A stretch of 64,000 nucleotides of DNA from Ardenticatenaceae bacterium (GTDB lineage Bacteria > Chloroflexota > Anaerolineae > Promineifilales > Promineifilaceae). A model generated the notes under the pieces. The model saw nothing but the letters and a program-made list of their open reading frames with translations. It had not been told where the DNA came from and ran no database searches. The position numbers and the translations under genes were made by a program. The stretch covers positions 1,674,001 to 1,738,000 of the forward strand of contig JACKCB010000001.1 of assembly GCA_020634235.1 (NCBI GenBank), given 5' to 3'. The stretch's first letter is position 1. Each line of letters opens with the position of its first letter. Below are positions 1-8,572 of this stretch, in pieces.

Positions 1-119
1 ACTTCTGTGGTAGGCTCCGGGGTGGCCGTGGCCTCTGGCTCGCCGCCAATGAGGGAGCAGGCGGTCAGGAGCAAGCCCAGCAGGCCAGCCAGAATAAGGG
101 TTTGAGTTACTCGTTTCAT
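1..119 (-). CDS. Lipoprotein, N-terminal part only (cut by window edge)
   Basis: The reverse strand reads from an ATG at 117-119 as a classic type II signal peptide: MKRV, a Leu/Ala-rich hydrophobic core, then the lipobox LTAC with the acceptor Cys at residue 21. A Thr/Pro/Glu-rich spacer (EATATPEPTTE) follows before the window ends. A purine-rich GGAGAGAAG ribosome binding site sits just before the ATG. Only 39 codons are visible, so the mature domain and function are unknown. It is divergent from endonuclease III with about 240 bp between them. Confidence 0.75.
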   Translation of the reverse strand, partial: MKRVTQTLILAGLLGLLLTACSLIGGEPEATATPEPTTE

Positions 120-266
120 CGCTTCTCTCCTTTGGGAACAGGGGTGTGTGCCATCTCAGTCGCAGCGCAGGCGGTCAGCCTGCCCGGCAAACGGGCAGTT
201 TGCTCTACCTTTACGGCCCGTCTGAAACACACCCTGGGAACAGCCTGCCAGCCAGTTGCCTGTCAC

Positions 267-296
267 CTGACAGCGCCGATCCGCTTATGCTACAAT
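267..296 (+). promoter_or_regulatory. Predicted sigma-70 promoter for nth
   Basis: CTGACA (267-272) and TACAAT (291-296) are separated by 18 bp and lie about 60 bp upstream of the nth start. Five of six bases match in each box. No equally good promoter was seen on the other strand for the divergent lipoprotein. Confidence 0.5.
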
Positions 297-358
297 CATG
301 CCCTAACCCGATTGTTTTGCAAAATCGGTGCGCCTGAGGTGAAGGAGTGGATGAGAAG

Positions 359-1039
359 ATGTCTGAATTGCTGCCACCGGTGACCGCCCCGGCCGGGGAG
401 CGCCTGCCATTTATCCTGCAAAGACTGCGCCAGGCTCACCCCGACGCCCACTGCGCCCTGAACTATGACAATCCCCTGCAACTGCTGGTGGCCACCATTC
501 TCTCCGCCCAATGTACCGACGAACGGGTGAACCAGGTGACGCCGGTGCTGTTTGCCCGCTACCCAGACGCGTCCGCCCTGGCCGCCGCCAACCGGGCCGC
601 GCTGGAGGAAGTTGTGCGCTCGACCGGCTTCTACCGGCAGAAGGCGCGCTACATTCAGGAGACGGCCCATTTGCTGGTGACACAGCACGGCGAGCAGGTG
701 CCAGACGAGATGGCCGCGCTGCTGATGCTGCCGGGCGTGGCCCGCAAGACGGCCAACGTGGTATTGGGCGAGATTTATGGTAAGGCGGAGGGGGTGGTGG
801 TGGATACGCACGTGAAGCGGCTGTCGCAGCGGCTGGGGCTGACCACGGCCACAACACCGGAGAAGATTGAGCAAGACCTGATGGCCTTGCTGCCGCGCAG
901 CGCCTGGATTGAGATTTCCCATTTGCTCATCTTTCATGGCCGCCGCATTTGCGCAGCGCGCCGGCCAGATTGTGCCCACTGCCCGCTGTTGGCCCTGTGC
1001 CCGGCCGGGGCAGCCAACACCACCCCACCCGCCCCCTAG
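359..1039 (+). CDS. nth: Endonuclease III (DNA glycosylase/AP lyase)
   Basis: Base-excision repair glycosylase that removes oxidised pyrimidines and nicks AP sites in the cytoplasm. The 226-residue product has the family layout: a helix-hairpin-helix LPGVARKTANVVL with catalytic Lys130, the catalytic Asp149 in VDTHV, and a C-terminal 4Fe-4S loop C-x6-C-x2-C-x5-C (Cys198, 205, 208, 214). A GTG at 347 is in frame but touches the AGGAG at 343-347. The ATG at 359 has sensible spacing from that site and was chosen. The last residues after the cluster are short and Pro-rich. It is followed by 110 bp of non-coding DNA holding two CCCGGCCGGG palindromes. Confidence 0.95.
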   Translation: MSELLPPVTAPAGERLPFILQRLRQAHPDAHCALNYDNPLQLLVATILSAQCTDERVNQVTPVLFARYPDASALAAANRAALEEVVRSTGFYRQKARYIQETAHLLVTQHGEQVPDEMAALLMLPGVARKTANVVLGEIYGKAEGVVVDTHVKRLSQRLGLTTATTPEKIEQDLMALLPRSAWIEISHLLIFHGRRICAARRPDCAHCPLLALCPAGAANTTPPAP

Positions 1040-1070
1040 GCAACAACACCTGGCGCCAGGATGGCCACCA

Positions 1071-1099
1071 CCCGGCCGGGAACTTTCCCGGCCGGGAAA
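1071..1099. repeat. Tandem pair of CCCGGCCGGG palindromes after nth
   Basis: Two copies at 1071-1080 and 1087-1096 lie 16 bp apart, start to start. The second is extended to a perfect 16-bp palindrome TTTCCCGGCCGGGAAA (1084-1099) followed by another A. They could fold into a stem between nth and the VWA gene, but there is no T-tract on the + strand, so a simple intrinsic terminator is not supported. Confidence 0.5.
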
Positions 1100-1149
1100 A
1101 CGTCCTTTCTGTAGATGCCAGAAGGCATCGCTCACCGAAGGAGGTTCCC

Positions 1150-3573
1150 ATGAAGAAGATCACCCTATCCATCCTATTCATCCTCGTTTTGGCCCTGGCC
1201 GGCCCGGCGGCGGCCCAAGAAGCCACCCCACCCGGCTTCATCGGCCCGCCCGACCAGCTCCCCGCGCCCGGCCTGACCATCGCCTACCAGCGCGTAGACG
1301 TCACCATCCAGGACCAGGTGGCCACCACCCACATCGACCAGCTCTTCGTCAACAACAACGACTGGATGATGGAAGGCACCTATCTCTTCCCGCTGCCTGA
1401 AGGCGCGGCGGTAACCCAGCTCACCATGTGGGTCGACGGCCAGCCCATCGAGGCCAAAATCCTGGACGCCAACCAGGCCCGCGCCATCTACGACGAGATT
1501 GTGCGCCAACTGCGCGACCCGGCCCTGCTGGAGTATGTGGGCACAGGGGCCATCCAGGCCAACGTTTTCCCCATCCCGCCCCGCGACCAGCGGCGCATCG
1601 AGATTGAATACAGCCAGGTCCTGACCGCGGACAATGGCCTCTTCCACTACGTTTACCCCCAGTCCAGCAACCTCTACACCAACCTGCCGCTGCAATCGCA
1701 GAGCATCCGCGTAGAGATTGTTTCCAACGAGGCCATCCGCGCTATCTATTCGCCCAGCCATGCGGTAGCTATTGACCGGCCGGGTGAATTCCGCGCCACG
1801 GTCGGCTACGAAGCCAACAACGTCCTGGCCGACCAGGATTTTGAACTGTACTACACCGTCTCGCCCGAAGACATTGGCCTGAACTTGCTCAGCTACAAGG
1901 AAGCGGGGCAAGATGGCTTCTTCTTGCTGCTGGTCGCCCCGACCATCGAGGTGGACCCCAACCAGGTGGTAGCCCGTGACATCATCCTGGTGCTGGATAC
2001 GTCGGGCAGTATGCATGGCGAGAAGCTGGCCCAGGCGCAGGCCGCCGCCCGCTACCTGGTGGATAACCTGAATCCGCAGGACCGCTTTAATATTGTCAGC
2101 TTTAGCACCGGCACGCGCAGCTACGCCCGCGGCCTCACCCCGGCCGGGGACGCCGGCGACTATGTGGGCTTCATCAACAGCCTGGAGGCCATCGGCGGCA
2201 CCAACATCGCCGGGGCGCTGCTAGAAGCGGTGCAGCAAGCCGACGCCGAACGGCCGCTGACCATTCTCTTCCTCACCGACGGGCTGGCCACCGAAGGCAT
2301 TGTGGACACCCCCCAACTGCTAAACACCATTGAGCAGGCCGCGCCCGCCAGCACGCGCCTCTTCGCCTTTGGCGTGGGCGACGACGTGGACACGCTGCTG
2401 CTGGACAGCCTGGCCCAAAATCACCGCGGCACCACGACCTACGTCCGGCCGGGGCAGGCCATCGACGAAGCGGTTAGCAGCTTCTACGCCAAGGTCAGCA
2501 CCCCCGTCCTGGCCGACATCAGCCTGGATTTTGGCGACATTGTGGTGGACCAGCTTTACCCCACGGAACTGCCCGACCTCTTTGCCGGCACGCAGTTGGC
2601 CCTGGCCGGCCGCTATCGCGCCGGTGGCCCGGCCACCATCACCCTGCGCGGTGAAGTGAACGGCCAGCCGCAGACCTTTGTGTATGAGGACAACGTCTTT
2701 CGCCAATCGGGCGGCGATGCCTTCATCCCCCGCCTGTGGGCCACGCGGGCCATTGGCCACCTGCTGAATGAAATCCGGCTGCACGGCGAATCGCCGGAAC
2801 TGGTGCAGAGCATTGTCAACCTCAGCATCCGCTACGGCATCATCACCCCCTACACCAGTTACCTGATCGAGGAAGACGACATCTTCACCCAGACCGGCCG
2901 GGACACCATCATCGAGGAGTCGCTGGACGAGTTTGCCGCACCGGCCGAAGTGAGTGGCGAGGCGGCAGTCGATCGGGCAGCGGCAGCTAATGAGCTGGCC
3001 GGCGCGGAAGCGCCCCTGCCGGCGGCCACCGCCCCGGCCGGGAAGGATGGCCTGGCCGCGGCCACCGAAGCGGTGCAGTATGTGGGCAGCAAGGCGTTTG
3101 TCTACCGCGATGGCGTCTGGATTGACACCGCCTACGACGCCGACCAATACACACCGCAGCAGGTCGGCTTTGCCAGCGATGCCTATTTTGACCTGCTCAA
3201 CGCCGCCCCAGAGCTTGGCCCTTACCTGGCCCTGGGCGAGCGGGTGCTGGTGGTTTTTGGCAACCAGGCGTATGAGGTTGTGCCCGGCACTGGCGACAAC
3301 AGCATTACCCTGCCCGACGTGCCGGCGGAGGACAGCGGCAATGTGGCTGCGCCCACCCCGGCCCCGGCCGGGACAGACAGCAGCACCCCGCCTACCGCCA
3401 CCCCGGCCGGGACAGATAGCACAGCCACAAACAACCCGGCCGGGAGCAGTTTGTGCACCGCCGCGTTGATCATGCCGCTGCTGGTTGGAGCCGGCTTCCT
3501 GGCCTTCCCCGGCCGGCGGCGCGCCGCCAGGCAACAGGACGCGACCGGCACAGAGACAACCGGCAAACCCTGA
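1150..3573 (+). CDS. Secreted, membrane-anchored VIT + von Willebrand A domain protein
   Basis: An 807-residue extracytoplasmic protein. Residues 1-22 form a signal peptide ending AAAQ. A VIT-type domain follows (roughly 30-165), with conserved text such as GTYLFPLPEGAAV and IPPRDQRRIEIEY. A VWA domain begins near residue 275 with the metal-ion-dependent adhesion motif DTSGSMHG. Residues 720-760 are low-complexity, with two repeats built around PAGTDS encoded by CCCGGCCGGGACAG. A C-terminal hydrophobic segment and a basic tail (GRRRAARQQ) would anchor it in the membrane. The ATG at 1150 has a strong GGAGG site; a longer open frame back to 949 overlaps nth and lacks support. Bacterial VIT-VWA proteins are thought to bind proteins or matrix at the cell surface; the partner here is unknown. 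Confidence 0.85.
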   Translation: MKKITLSILFILVLALAGPAAAQEATPPGFIGPPDQLPAPGLTIAYQRVDVTIQDQVATTHIDQLFVNNNDWMMEGTYLFPLPEGAAVTQLTMWVDGQPIEAKILDANQARAIYDEIVRQLRDPALLEYVGTGAIQANVFPIPPRDQRRIEIEYSQVLTADNGLFHYVYPQSSNLYTNLPLQSQSIRVEIVSNEAIRAIYSPSHAVAIDRPGEFRATVGYEANNVLADQDFELYYTVSPEDIGLNLLSYKEAGQDGFFLLLVAPTIEVDPNQVVARDIILVLDTSGSMHGEKLAQAQAAARYLVDNLNPQDRFNIVSFSTGTRSYARGLTPAGDAGDYVGFINSLEAIGGTNIAGALLEAVQQADAERPLTILFLTDGLATEGIVDTPQLLNTIEQAAPASTRLFAFGVGDDVDTLLLDSLAQNHRGTTTYVRPGQAIDEAVSSFYAKVSTPVLADISLDFGDIVVDQLYPTELPDLFAGTQLALAGRYRAGGPATITLRGEVNGQPQTFVYEDNVFRQSGGDAFIPRLWATRAIGHLLNEIRLHGESPELVQSIVNLSIRYGIITPYTSYLIEEDDIFTQTGRDTIIEESLDEFAAPAEVSGEAAVDRAAAANELAGAEAPLPAATAPAGKDGLAAATEAVQYVGSKAFVYRDGVWIDTAYDADQYTPQQVGFASDAYFDLLNAAPELGPYLALGERVLVVFGNQAYEVVPGTGDNSITLPDVPAEDSGNVAAPTPAPAGTDSSTPPTATPAGTDSTATNNPAGSSLCTAALIMPLLVGAGFLAFPGRRRAARQQDATGTETTGKP

Positions 3574-3594
3574 CCTTCGGGACGACTGGTAAGG

Positions 3595-3699
3595 CCGGAA
3601 GGGTTTGGCCAACTGATATTAGCAATATCACGCCAACCAAACCCTTCCGGTCACTCCGCAGCGCCCGCAGCGGCGGGAAAAAGCAGACCGCTCGTGACC
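3595..3699. repeat. Nested inverted repeats between convergent genes
   Basis: The 288 bp between the VWA gene and rsgA holds a 56-nt imperfect hairpin. It has a 14-bp outer stem (CCGGAAGGGTTTGG at 3595-3608 with its complement at 3637-3650) and a 7-bp inner stem TGATATT/AATATCA around an AGC loop. A second pair, GGTCAC (3649-3654) and GTGACC (3694-3699), follows. No T-run follows on either strand. It may act as a bidirectional RNA 3' end or belong to a dispersed repeat family. Confidence 0.55.
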
Positions 3700-3861
3700 A
3701 TGCTGGTGTAACCTGACCCGGCCGGAGGCGGAACCGGGCTTCGACAAGCTCAGCCCGCGCGGAGGTGTATAATCCCGACCGATCACACCGCCAAAGTAAA
3801 TTGCCACCAACAAATCCCTGGACCAGCGTTACCCCCACACCCCTTCACCCCCACACCCCAC

Positions 3862-4797
3862 TCAATACTCCTCATCCTCCAGCGCCTCATGCTCCTCCCG
3901 CAGGCGCAAATAACTCTCATACCGCTCTGGCGACACCCGCCCATCGGCCAGCGCCGCCTTGACGGCGCAGTTTGGCTCATGCACGTGGGTGCAATCGCTG
4001 AACTGGCAGTGGGTCACCAGCGGCGCAATCTCCCGAAAATAGCCATCCAGCTCCTCTGGTTCCAGGTCAAACAGGGCCAGGCTGCGGATGCCCGGCGTGT
4101 CGGCCACGTAGCCGCCGCCAGCCAGTGGCAGCAGCTCGGCATAGCGCGTGGTGTGCATCCCCTTCTCGGTCGCCTGGCTAACGGCCCTGACCTTCAGCCC
4201 CAACCCCGGCTGCACCGCGTTCAGCAGGCTGGATTTGCCCACGCCCGACGACCCGGCCAGCACCGACAGCTTGCCCGCCAGGGCGGCGCGCAGGGCGTCG
4301 ATGCCATCGCCACGGCTGGCACTGGTATACAGCACCTGGTAACCAATACGCTGGTACAGGCCAAAGATGCGCGGCCCTTCGTCTGGCTCCACCAGGTCGA
4401 TTTTGTTGACGCAGATAATGGCCGGCAGATGGTTCATCTCGGCCACCACCAGGAAGCGGTCCAGTTTGCGCAGGCTGGGCGTGGGCTGGCGAATGGCAAA
4501 GACGAAGATTACCTGGTCGGGATTGGCCACCAGCACCTGTTCGCGTTCGCCGCCCAGGGTACGGGTGCCCCCCCCCGGCCGGGAGCGGGACAACACCCGC
4601 GCTCGTTCGGCCACCGCTTCAATCAGCCCACTGCCATCCGGGTGAGTGGAGATGGTCACCCGGTCTCCCACCGTTACCAGGTCTGTCTGCTTACGCGTCT
4701 GCTTCAACCGGCCGGGAATCTGGCACACAAACAGCCCCTCGGCCGTCTGCACGGTAAAAAAACCGCTAATCGATTTGATGACAAGTCCAGTAGGCAT
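3862..4797 (-). CDS. rsgA: Ribosome small-subunit-dependent GTPase A
   Basis: Circularly permuted GTPase that acts in late maturation of the 30S subunit. In the 311-residue product the G4 motif NKID (131-134) precedes G1 GSSGVGKS (182-189) and G3 DTPG (233-236), which is diagnostic of the YjeQ/RsgA order. An N-terminal OB-like domain comes first, and a C-terminal zinc site follows with Cys264, Cys269, His271 and Cys277 (CQFSDCTHVHEPNC). The ATG at 4795-4797 was chosen because the family begins near here. The frame runs further up to a TTG at 4887, but that extension is Cys-rich and unlike the family. It lies downstream of etfA in the same direction and may be cotranscribed. Confidence 0.95.
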   Translation of the reverse strand: MPTGLVIKSISGFFTVQTAEGLFVCQIPGRLKQTRKQTDLVTVGDRVTISTHPDGSGLIEAVAERARVLSRSRPGGGTRTLGGEREQVLVANPDQVIFVFAIRQPTPSLRKLDRFLVVAEMNHLPAIICVNKIDLVEPDEGPRIFGLYQRIGYQVLYTSASRGDGIDALRAALAGKLSVLAGSSGVGKSSLLNAVQPGLGLKVRAVSQATEKGMHTTRYAELLPLAGGGYVADTPGIRSLALFDLEPEELDGYFREIAPLVTHCQFSDCTHVHEPNCAVKAALADGRVSPERYESYLRLREEHEALEDEEY

Positions 4798-4902
4798 GGT
4801 CAACGACAGGGAAGCGGCGGTGAGGATACGGCTAACACATAACAGGCAGGCGCAGGAGTGACCGCGATGTCGCCCCTGCGCCTGCAAGAACAGTATCGGG
4901 AA

Positions 4903-5877
4903 TTAGCCCAGCCGTTCGCGGAACGCCTCAGACAGCACCGGCAGCACCTTAAACAGGTCGCCGACGATGCCATAGCTGGCCAGGCCAAAGATAGGCGCGT
5001 CAGCGTCTTTGTTAATGGCCACAATGACCTTCGACGTGCGCATACCGGCCTGGTGCTGGATGGCCCCGCTGATACCACAGGCGATGTACAGGTCGGGGCT
5101 AACCGTCTTACCCGTCTGCCCCACCTGGTGGTCGTAGGGAATCCAGCCGGCGTCGACAGTGGCGCGGGAAGCACCCACCGCCCCGCCCAGCACTTCGGCC
5201 AGCTCGCGGATGGGGGCAAAGCCTTCTGGCCCGCCCACGCCCCGCCCACCGCTGACGATGATACGGGCGTCGGTCAGGCTGACCTGCCCTTCGCTGCTCT
5301 CAAAGCTCACAATCTTGGTGGGGATGTCGTCTTCCTCCACCACGGCATAAACCCAGTCCACGCTGCCGCTGCCGCCGCTGGGGGCGGCGGCGGGGAAGGC
5401 GCGGCTGCGCAGAGTGATGACTTGCAGGCCACCGGTCACTTTAACGTCGGCCAGCAGCTTGCCGGCATACACCGGCCGGGTCACCACCACCGTATCCCCA
5501 TCCACAGCCAGCTTAATGCCATCGGCCACCAGCCCCGCATCCAAGGCGGCGGCGACCCAGGCCGCCAGGTCCCGGCCGGAGGTCGAAGCGCCCACCAGGA
5601 AGACGGCCGGCTCGCGCTCTTGCGCCAGTTCGGCCACCAGCGGCCCGGCCGCTTCTACGCGGAAGCTGGCCAGGGTCTCATCGTCGCAGCCAATCACCTC
5701 ATCGGCACCGTAGCCAAAGAGGGTGTCGGCCATATCTTCAACTTCATAACCCAGCACCAGCGCCGTTAGCGAGGTGCCCAGTTCGTCAGCCACCGCCCGC
5801 CCGGCGCCCAGGGCTTCCAGGCTAATGGTGGCGACTTTACCCTGGCGATGATCAATCCAAACCCAGACGCCGCTCAT
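4903..5877 (-). CDS. etfA: Electron transfer flavoprotein, alpha subunit
   Basis: FAD-binding subunit of the ETF heterodimer, which takes electrons from acyl-CoA dehydrogenases and passes them to the quinone pool. The 324-residue product has the typical C-terminal FAD domain: SGGRGVGGPEGF, then VDAGWIPYDHQVGQTGKTVSPDLYIA in pieces, ACGISGAIQHQAGM and INKDADAPIFGLASYGIVGD. The start codon overlaps the etfB stop by 4 bp (5874-5877), which indicates translational coupling. With the acyl-CoA dehydrogenase two genes upstream it forms a fatty-acid beta-oxidation electron path. Confidence 0.97.
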   Translation of the reverse strand: MSGVWVWIDHRQGKVATISLEALGAGRAVADELGTSLTALVLGYEVEDMADTLFGYGADEVIGCDDETLASFRVEAAGPLVAELAQEREPAVFLVGASTSGRDLAAWVAAALDAGLVADGIKLAVDGDTVVVTRPVYAGKLLADVKVTGGLQVITLRSRAFPAAAPSGGSGSVDWVYAVVEEDDIPTKIVSFESSEGQVSLTDARIIVSGGRGVGGPEGFAPIRELAEVLGGAVGASRATVDAGWIPYDHQVGQTGKTVSPDLYIACGISGAIQHQAGMRTSKVIVAINKDADAPIFGLASYGIVGDLFKVLPVLSEAFRERLG

Positions 5878-6674
5878 ATTACTTTCTCCTCAAACAGCCG
5901 GTCAACCAGGGTGGCCACCTGCGCTTCAATGCTGTCGCCTTCCATCATCTCCACTTCGCTGTCACGCGGGGGTAGGGGATAGACGTTGGACCAATCGACG
6001 TTGCTGGCGGCCTGCCCGGCCGGGCCAGCAACCGGCACATCCCCGGCTGTCCAGGTGGGGATGGTGGCCCGGGATGCCTTGCGGATGCCCATGAAGGAGG
6101 GGTAGCGCGGCTCGTTAATCTCTTTCACCACGCTGATGACCACCGGCAGTTTGGCGGTGACGGTCTCTTTGCCGCCGTCGACCAGCCGCTCCACAGTAAT
6201 GCTGCCCCCGGCCGGGTCAAACGCCGTAATAGCCGACACAAAAGTCAGCGGCGTCCAACCCAACTTCACAGCCACCTGCACCGGCGTCTGGCCGGTATCG
6301 CCATCAATCGCCTGCTTGCCAAAGAAAGCCACCTGCGCCTCGTCAATCCGGCCCAGGGCCGCGGCCAGCACGCGGGCCGTGCCCAACGTGTCCGAACCGG
6401 CAAAGGCGGGGTCACTTACCAACACCGCCTCCTGGCAGCCCATCGCCAGGCAGGTCTTCAGCGCTTCCTGGCTCGATTCATCCCCAATAGACAGGGCTAC
6501 CGTCGAGCCGCCATACTTCTCCTGCATACGGATGGCTTCTTCCACCGCATACTCATCCCACGGGTTCACCACATTGGGCTTCCCGCCGGGATCATCCCAG
6601 CTAACGACGCCGTTATTCACCTTGAGCACGGCGGTGGTGCTGGGCGTCTGTTTAACGCACACAACGAATTTCAT
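5874..6674 (-). CDS. etfB: Electron transfer flavoprotein, beta subunit
   Basis: AMP-binding beta subunit of ETF, 266 residues, about the normal length. It starts MKFVVCVKQTPST and carries NPWDEYAVEEAIR, the family signature region around VERLVDGGKETV, and the recognition-loop region after LPVVISVVKEINEPRYPSFMGIRKA. A GGAGGTAAAGGC site precedes the ATG at 6672-6674. It sits between a small zinc-Cys membrane protein (upstream) and etfA (4-bp overlap). Confidence 0.97.
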   Translation of the reverse strand: MKFVVCVKQTPSTTAVLKVNNGVVSWDDPGGKPNVVNPWDEYAVEEAIRMQEKYGGSTVALSIGDESSQEALKTCLAMGCQEAVLVSDPAFAGSDTLGTARVLAAALGRIDEAQVAFFGKQAIDGDTGQTPVQVAVKLGWTPLTFVSAITAFDPAGGSITVERLVDGGKETVTAKLPVVISVVKEINEPRYPSFMGIRKASRATIPTWTAGDVPVAGPAGQAASNVDWSNVYPLPPRDSEVEMMEGDSIEAQVATLVDRLFEEKVI

Positions 6675-6706
6675 GCCTTTACCTCCAATAATCAGTGTTT
6701 AATGGC

Positions 6707-7228
6707 TTATGAACCTGGTTCCATCAGCTGCGGCTGGTTGAGGGCCGCAAAGCGTTCGGCAAACGCTTCGTTGGCAAACTCAAAGGTGGTGGCCCGCCAG
6801 GAGAAATTGGTGATCCGCGCGGCGGCCAGAATGGCCCGTTTCTCCGGCCGGGCATGGCGCAAACTGGTCTGGCGGACGTACTGAAAGGTAAACGCGGCGG
6901 CGGCCAGGGCCATAACCAGGGTTAGCAGGAAACGGGCCAGGAAGGACACCCCGGCCGGGAACAGCAGCAAGCCCACCGCCAGCAGCACCAACCACACCAG
7001 GCCGCTCAGCAGCCAGCTCAACTTCAGCCAGCGCTCTTCCTCACCCGACAAACGGTGCAGTTCGCCGGCGCAATCGCTGCACAGCGGCACGTCCACCAGC
7101 CGGGTCACCCGGCCAACCCGTTTCCGCAGGCGCATCCGCTCCCCGGCCGGGGCGCTGCAATGCACACACACCCCCGGGAAGTCCATCGTCTGCCCCGCCT
7201 GCACCTGCACCTTCACCAGTTGGCCCAT
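6707..7228 (-). CDS. Conserved-position membrane protein with two CxxC pairs, unknown function
   Basis: About 173 residues. The N-terminal part has CVHC and, 29 residues later, CSDC, suggesting a small zinc ribbon. Two hydrophobic segments then follow in close succession (WLLSGLVWLVLLAVGLLLF, then FLARFLLTLVMALAAAAF) and a soluble C-terminal tail rich in Phe, Asn and Ala. It lies inside the acyl-CoA dehydrogenase-etfBA operon, and its ATG (7226-7228) is 2 bp past the dehydrogenase stop, so it is very likely cotranslated with it. An in-frame start at 7252 would overlap the dehydrogenase. I do not recognise the family. A role in membrane electron transfer is only suggested by position. Confidence 0.7.
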   Translation of the reverse strand: MGQLVKVQVQAGQTMDFPGVCVHCSAPAGERMRLRKRVGRVTRLVDVPLCSDCAGELHRLSGEEERWLKLSWLLSGLVWLVLLAVGLLLFPAGVSFLARFLLTLVMALAAAAFTFQYVRQTSLRHARPEKRAILAAARITNFSWRATTFEFANEAFAERFAALNQPQLMEPGS

Positions 7229-7230
7229 GG

Positions 7231-8451
7231 CTAGTCCGGCAACTCCTGCCACAAGTCCGCGTCGTAGGCCGGCAGTTCACAGCGCAGTTCGCCATCCTGG
7301 CGCAGCCCCAGGGCATAGCCCGCCTGCATCAACTGGTGAATCTCGCTGGTCCCTTCATAAATAATCGCCCCCCGGCTGTTACGCAGGTAACGCTCCACGT
7401 CATACTCATCGGAAAAGCCATACGCCCCGTGCACCTGGATCGCCTCATTGGCCGCCTGGAAGGACATATCGGTGGCATACCACTTGGCCATCGAAACCTC
7501 GCGCGTATTGCGCTGCCCCTCGTTCTTCAGCCAGCCCACGCGCAGGTAAAGCAGGCGGGCACAATCGTACCACTGCTGCATGTAAGCCAGCTTCTGCTGG
7601 ATGAGCTGGTGGCGGGCGATGGGCCGGCCAAACGTCTGGCGCTCCTGGGCATATTTCAACGACGCTTCCAGCGAGGCGCGGATCAGGCCGGTAGCCCCGG
7701 CGGCCACCGTGTAGCGACCATTGTCCAGGCAGCTCATGGCAATGCGGAATCCCTCACCTTCCTGGCCAATGCGGTTGGCCGCCGGCACGCGCACATCGTG
7801 GCAATGCACCCAGCCGGTGGAGCCGGCGCGCACGCCCAGCTTGCCGTGGATATCGCCGCTGGTCAGGCCGGCCATCTCCCGCGTCACCATGAAGGCGGAG
7901 ATGCCTGCGTGGGGGTCCTTCCCGGCCGGGCTTGTTCGCGCAAACCAGAGAAAATGGTGCGCCTTCGTGGCCAGGCTAATCCACATCTTCTCCCCGTTCA
8001 AAATGTAATCATCCCCGTCCCGGCGGGCCGTGGAGGTCATAGCCGCCACGTCTGAGCCGGCTCCCGGCTCCGTGAGGCAGAAGGCGGCATAACGCTCACC
8101 CTGCGCCTGCGGCACCAGGAACTCCTGCTTCTGCGCTTCGCTGCCCCATTGCAGCAGCCCCATGCTGTTCAAGCCCATGTGCACCGACATCACCACCCGC
8201 AGCGTCGAATCGACCCGCTCCAACTCCTCGCACACCAGCCCCAGGGTCACATAGTCGAACCCCTGGCCGCCATAGCGCATCGGGATATTAATGCCCAGAA
8301 TGCCCAGTTCGGCCATGCGGGGCAGCACGGCCGGGTTCATTGTCTGCCGGCGGTCATACTCCTTGATGGTGGGATAGACTTCCTTCTCGGCAAAATCCTT
8401 TACCATCTGCGCCGCGATCAGTTGTTCTTCAGTCAGGGAGAAATCCAGCAT
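7231..8451 (-). CDS. Acyl-CoA dehydrogenase
   Basis: FAD-dependent enzyme that oxidises acyl-CoA to trans-2-enoyl-CoA and hands electrons to ETF. The 406-residue product has the family features in order: MLDFSLTEEQ at the N-terminus, AFCLTEPGAGSDVAAM (FAD/substrate loop), QTFGRPIARHQLIQ, QVHGAYGFSDEYDVERYLR, and the catalytic Glu in IYEGTSEIHQLMQ near the C-terminus. Similarity is to the short/branched, glutaryl or general ACD group; substrate chain length cannot be read from the sequence. It is the first gene of the operon with etfB and etfA, and an enoyl-CoA hydratase lies at 46.3 kb. Confidence 0.95.
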   Translation of the reverse strand: MLDFSLTEEQLIAAQMVKDFAEKEVYPTIKEYDRRQTMNPAVLPRMAELGILGINIPMRYGGQGFDYVTLGLVCEELERVDSTLRVVMSVHMGLNSMGLLQWGSEAQKQEFLVPQAQGERYAAFCLTEPGAGSDVAAMTSTARRDGDDYILNGEKMWISLATKAHHFLWFARTSPAGKDPHAGISAFMVTREMAGLTSGDIHGKLGVRAGSTGWVHCHDVRVPAANRIGQEGEGFRIAMSCLDNGRYTVAAGATGLIRASLEASLKYAQERQTFGRPIARHQLIQQKLAYMQQWYDCARLLYLRVGWLKNEGQRNTREVSMAKWYATDMSFQAANEAIQVHGAYGFSDEYDVERYLRNSRGAIIYEGTSEIHQLMQAGYALGLRQDGELRCELPAYDADLWQELPD

Positions 8452-8508
8452 GTTTACCGTCCGGGTGTGGTCTGGCTGCGCCGCCGCGCGCCGATTTGTG
8501 CAAAGTGG

Positions 8509-8537
8509 ATTATAGCGCTATCCAGGAGGGGGGGCAA
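8509..8537 (-). promoter_or_regulatory. Predicted promoter of the acyl-CoA dehydrogenase-etf operon
   Basis: On the reverse strand TTGCCC (8532-8537) and a perfect TATAAT (8509-8514) are 17 bp apart, about 60 bp upstream of the dehydrogenase ATG. Confidence 0.5.
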
Positions 8538-8572
8538 TGGTCATAACGCTGTGCGTTATGAACTGGGAAAAG

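Noticed and set aside
1174..2016. 280-codon reverse frame inside the VWA gene
   Set aside because: The + strand reads as a signal peptide, VIT and VWA domains; the reverse frame lacks any motif.
4800..4887. N-terminal extension of RsgA to the TTG at 4887
   Set aside because: The extra residues are Cys-rich and unlike the family, whose proteins start close to the ATG at 4797.
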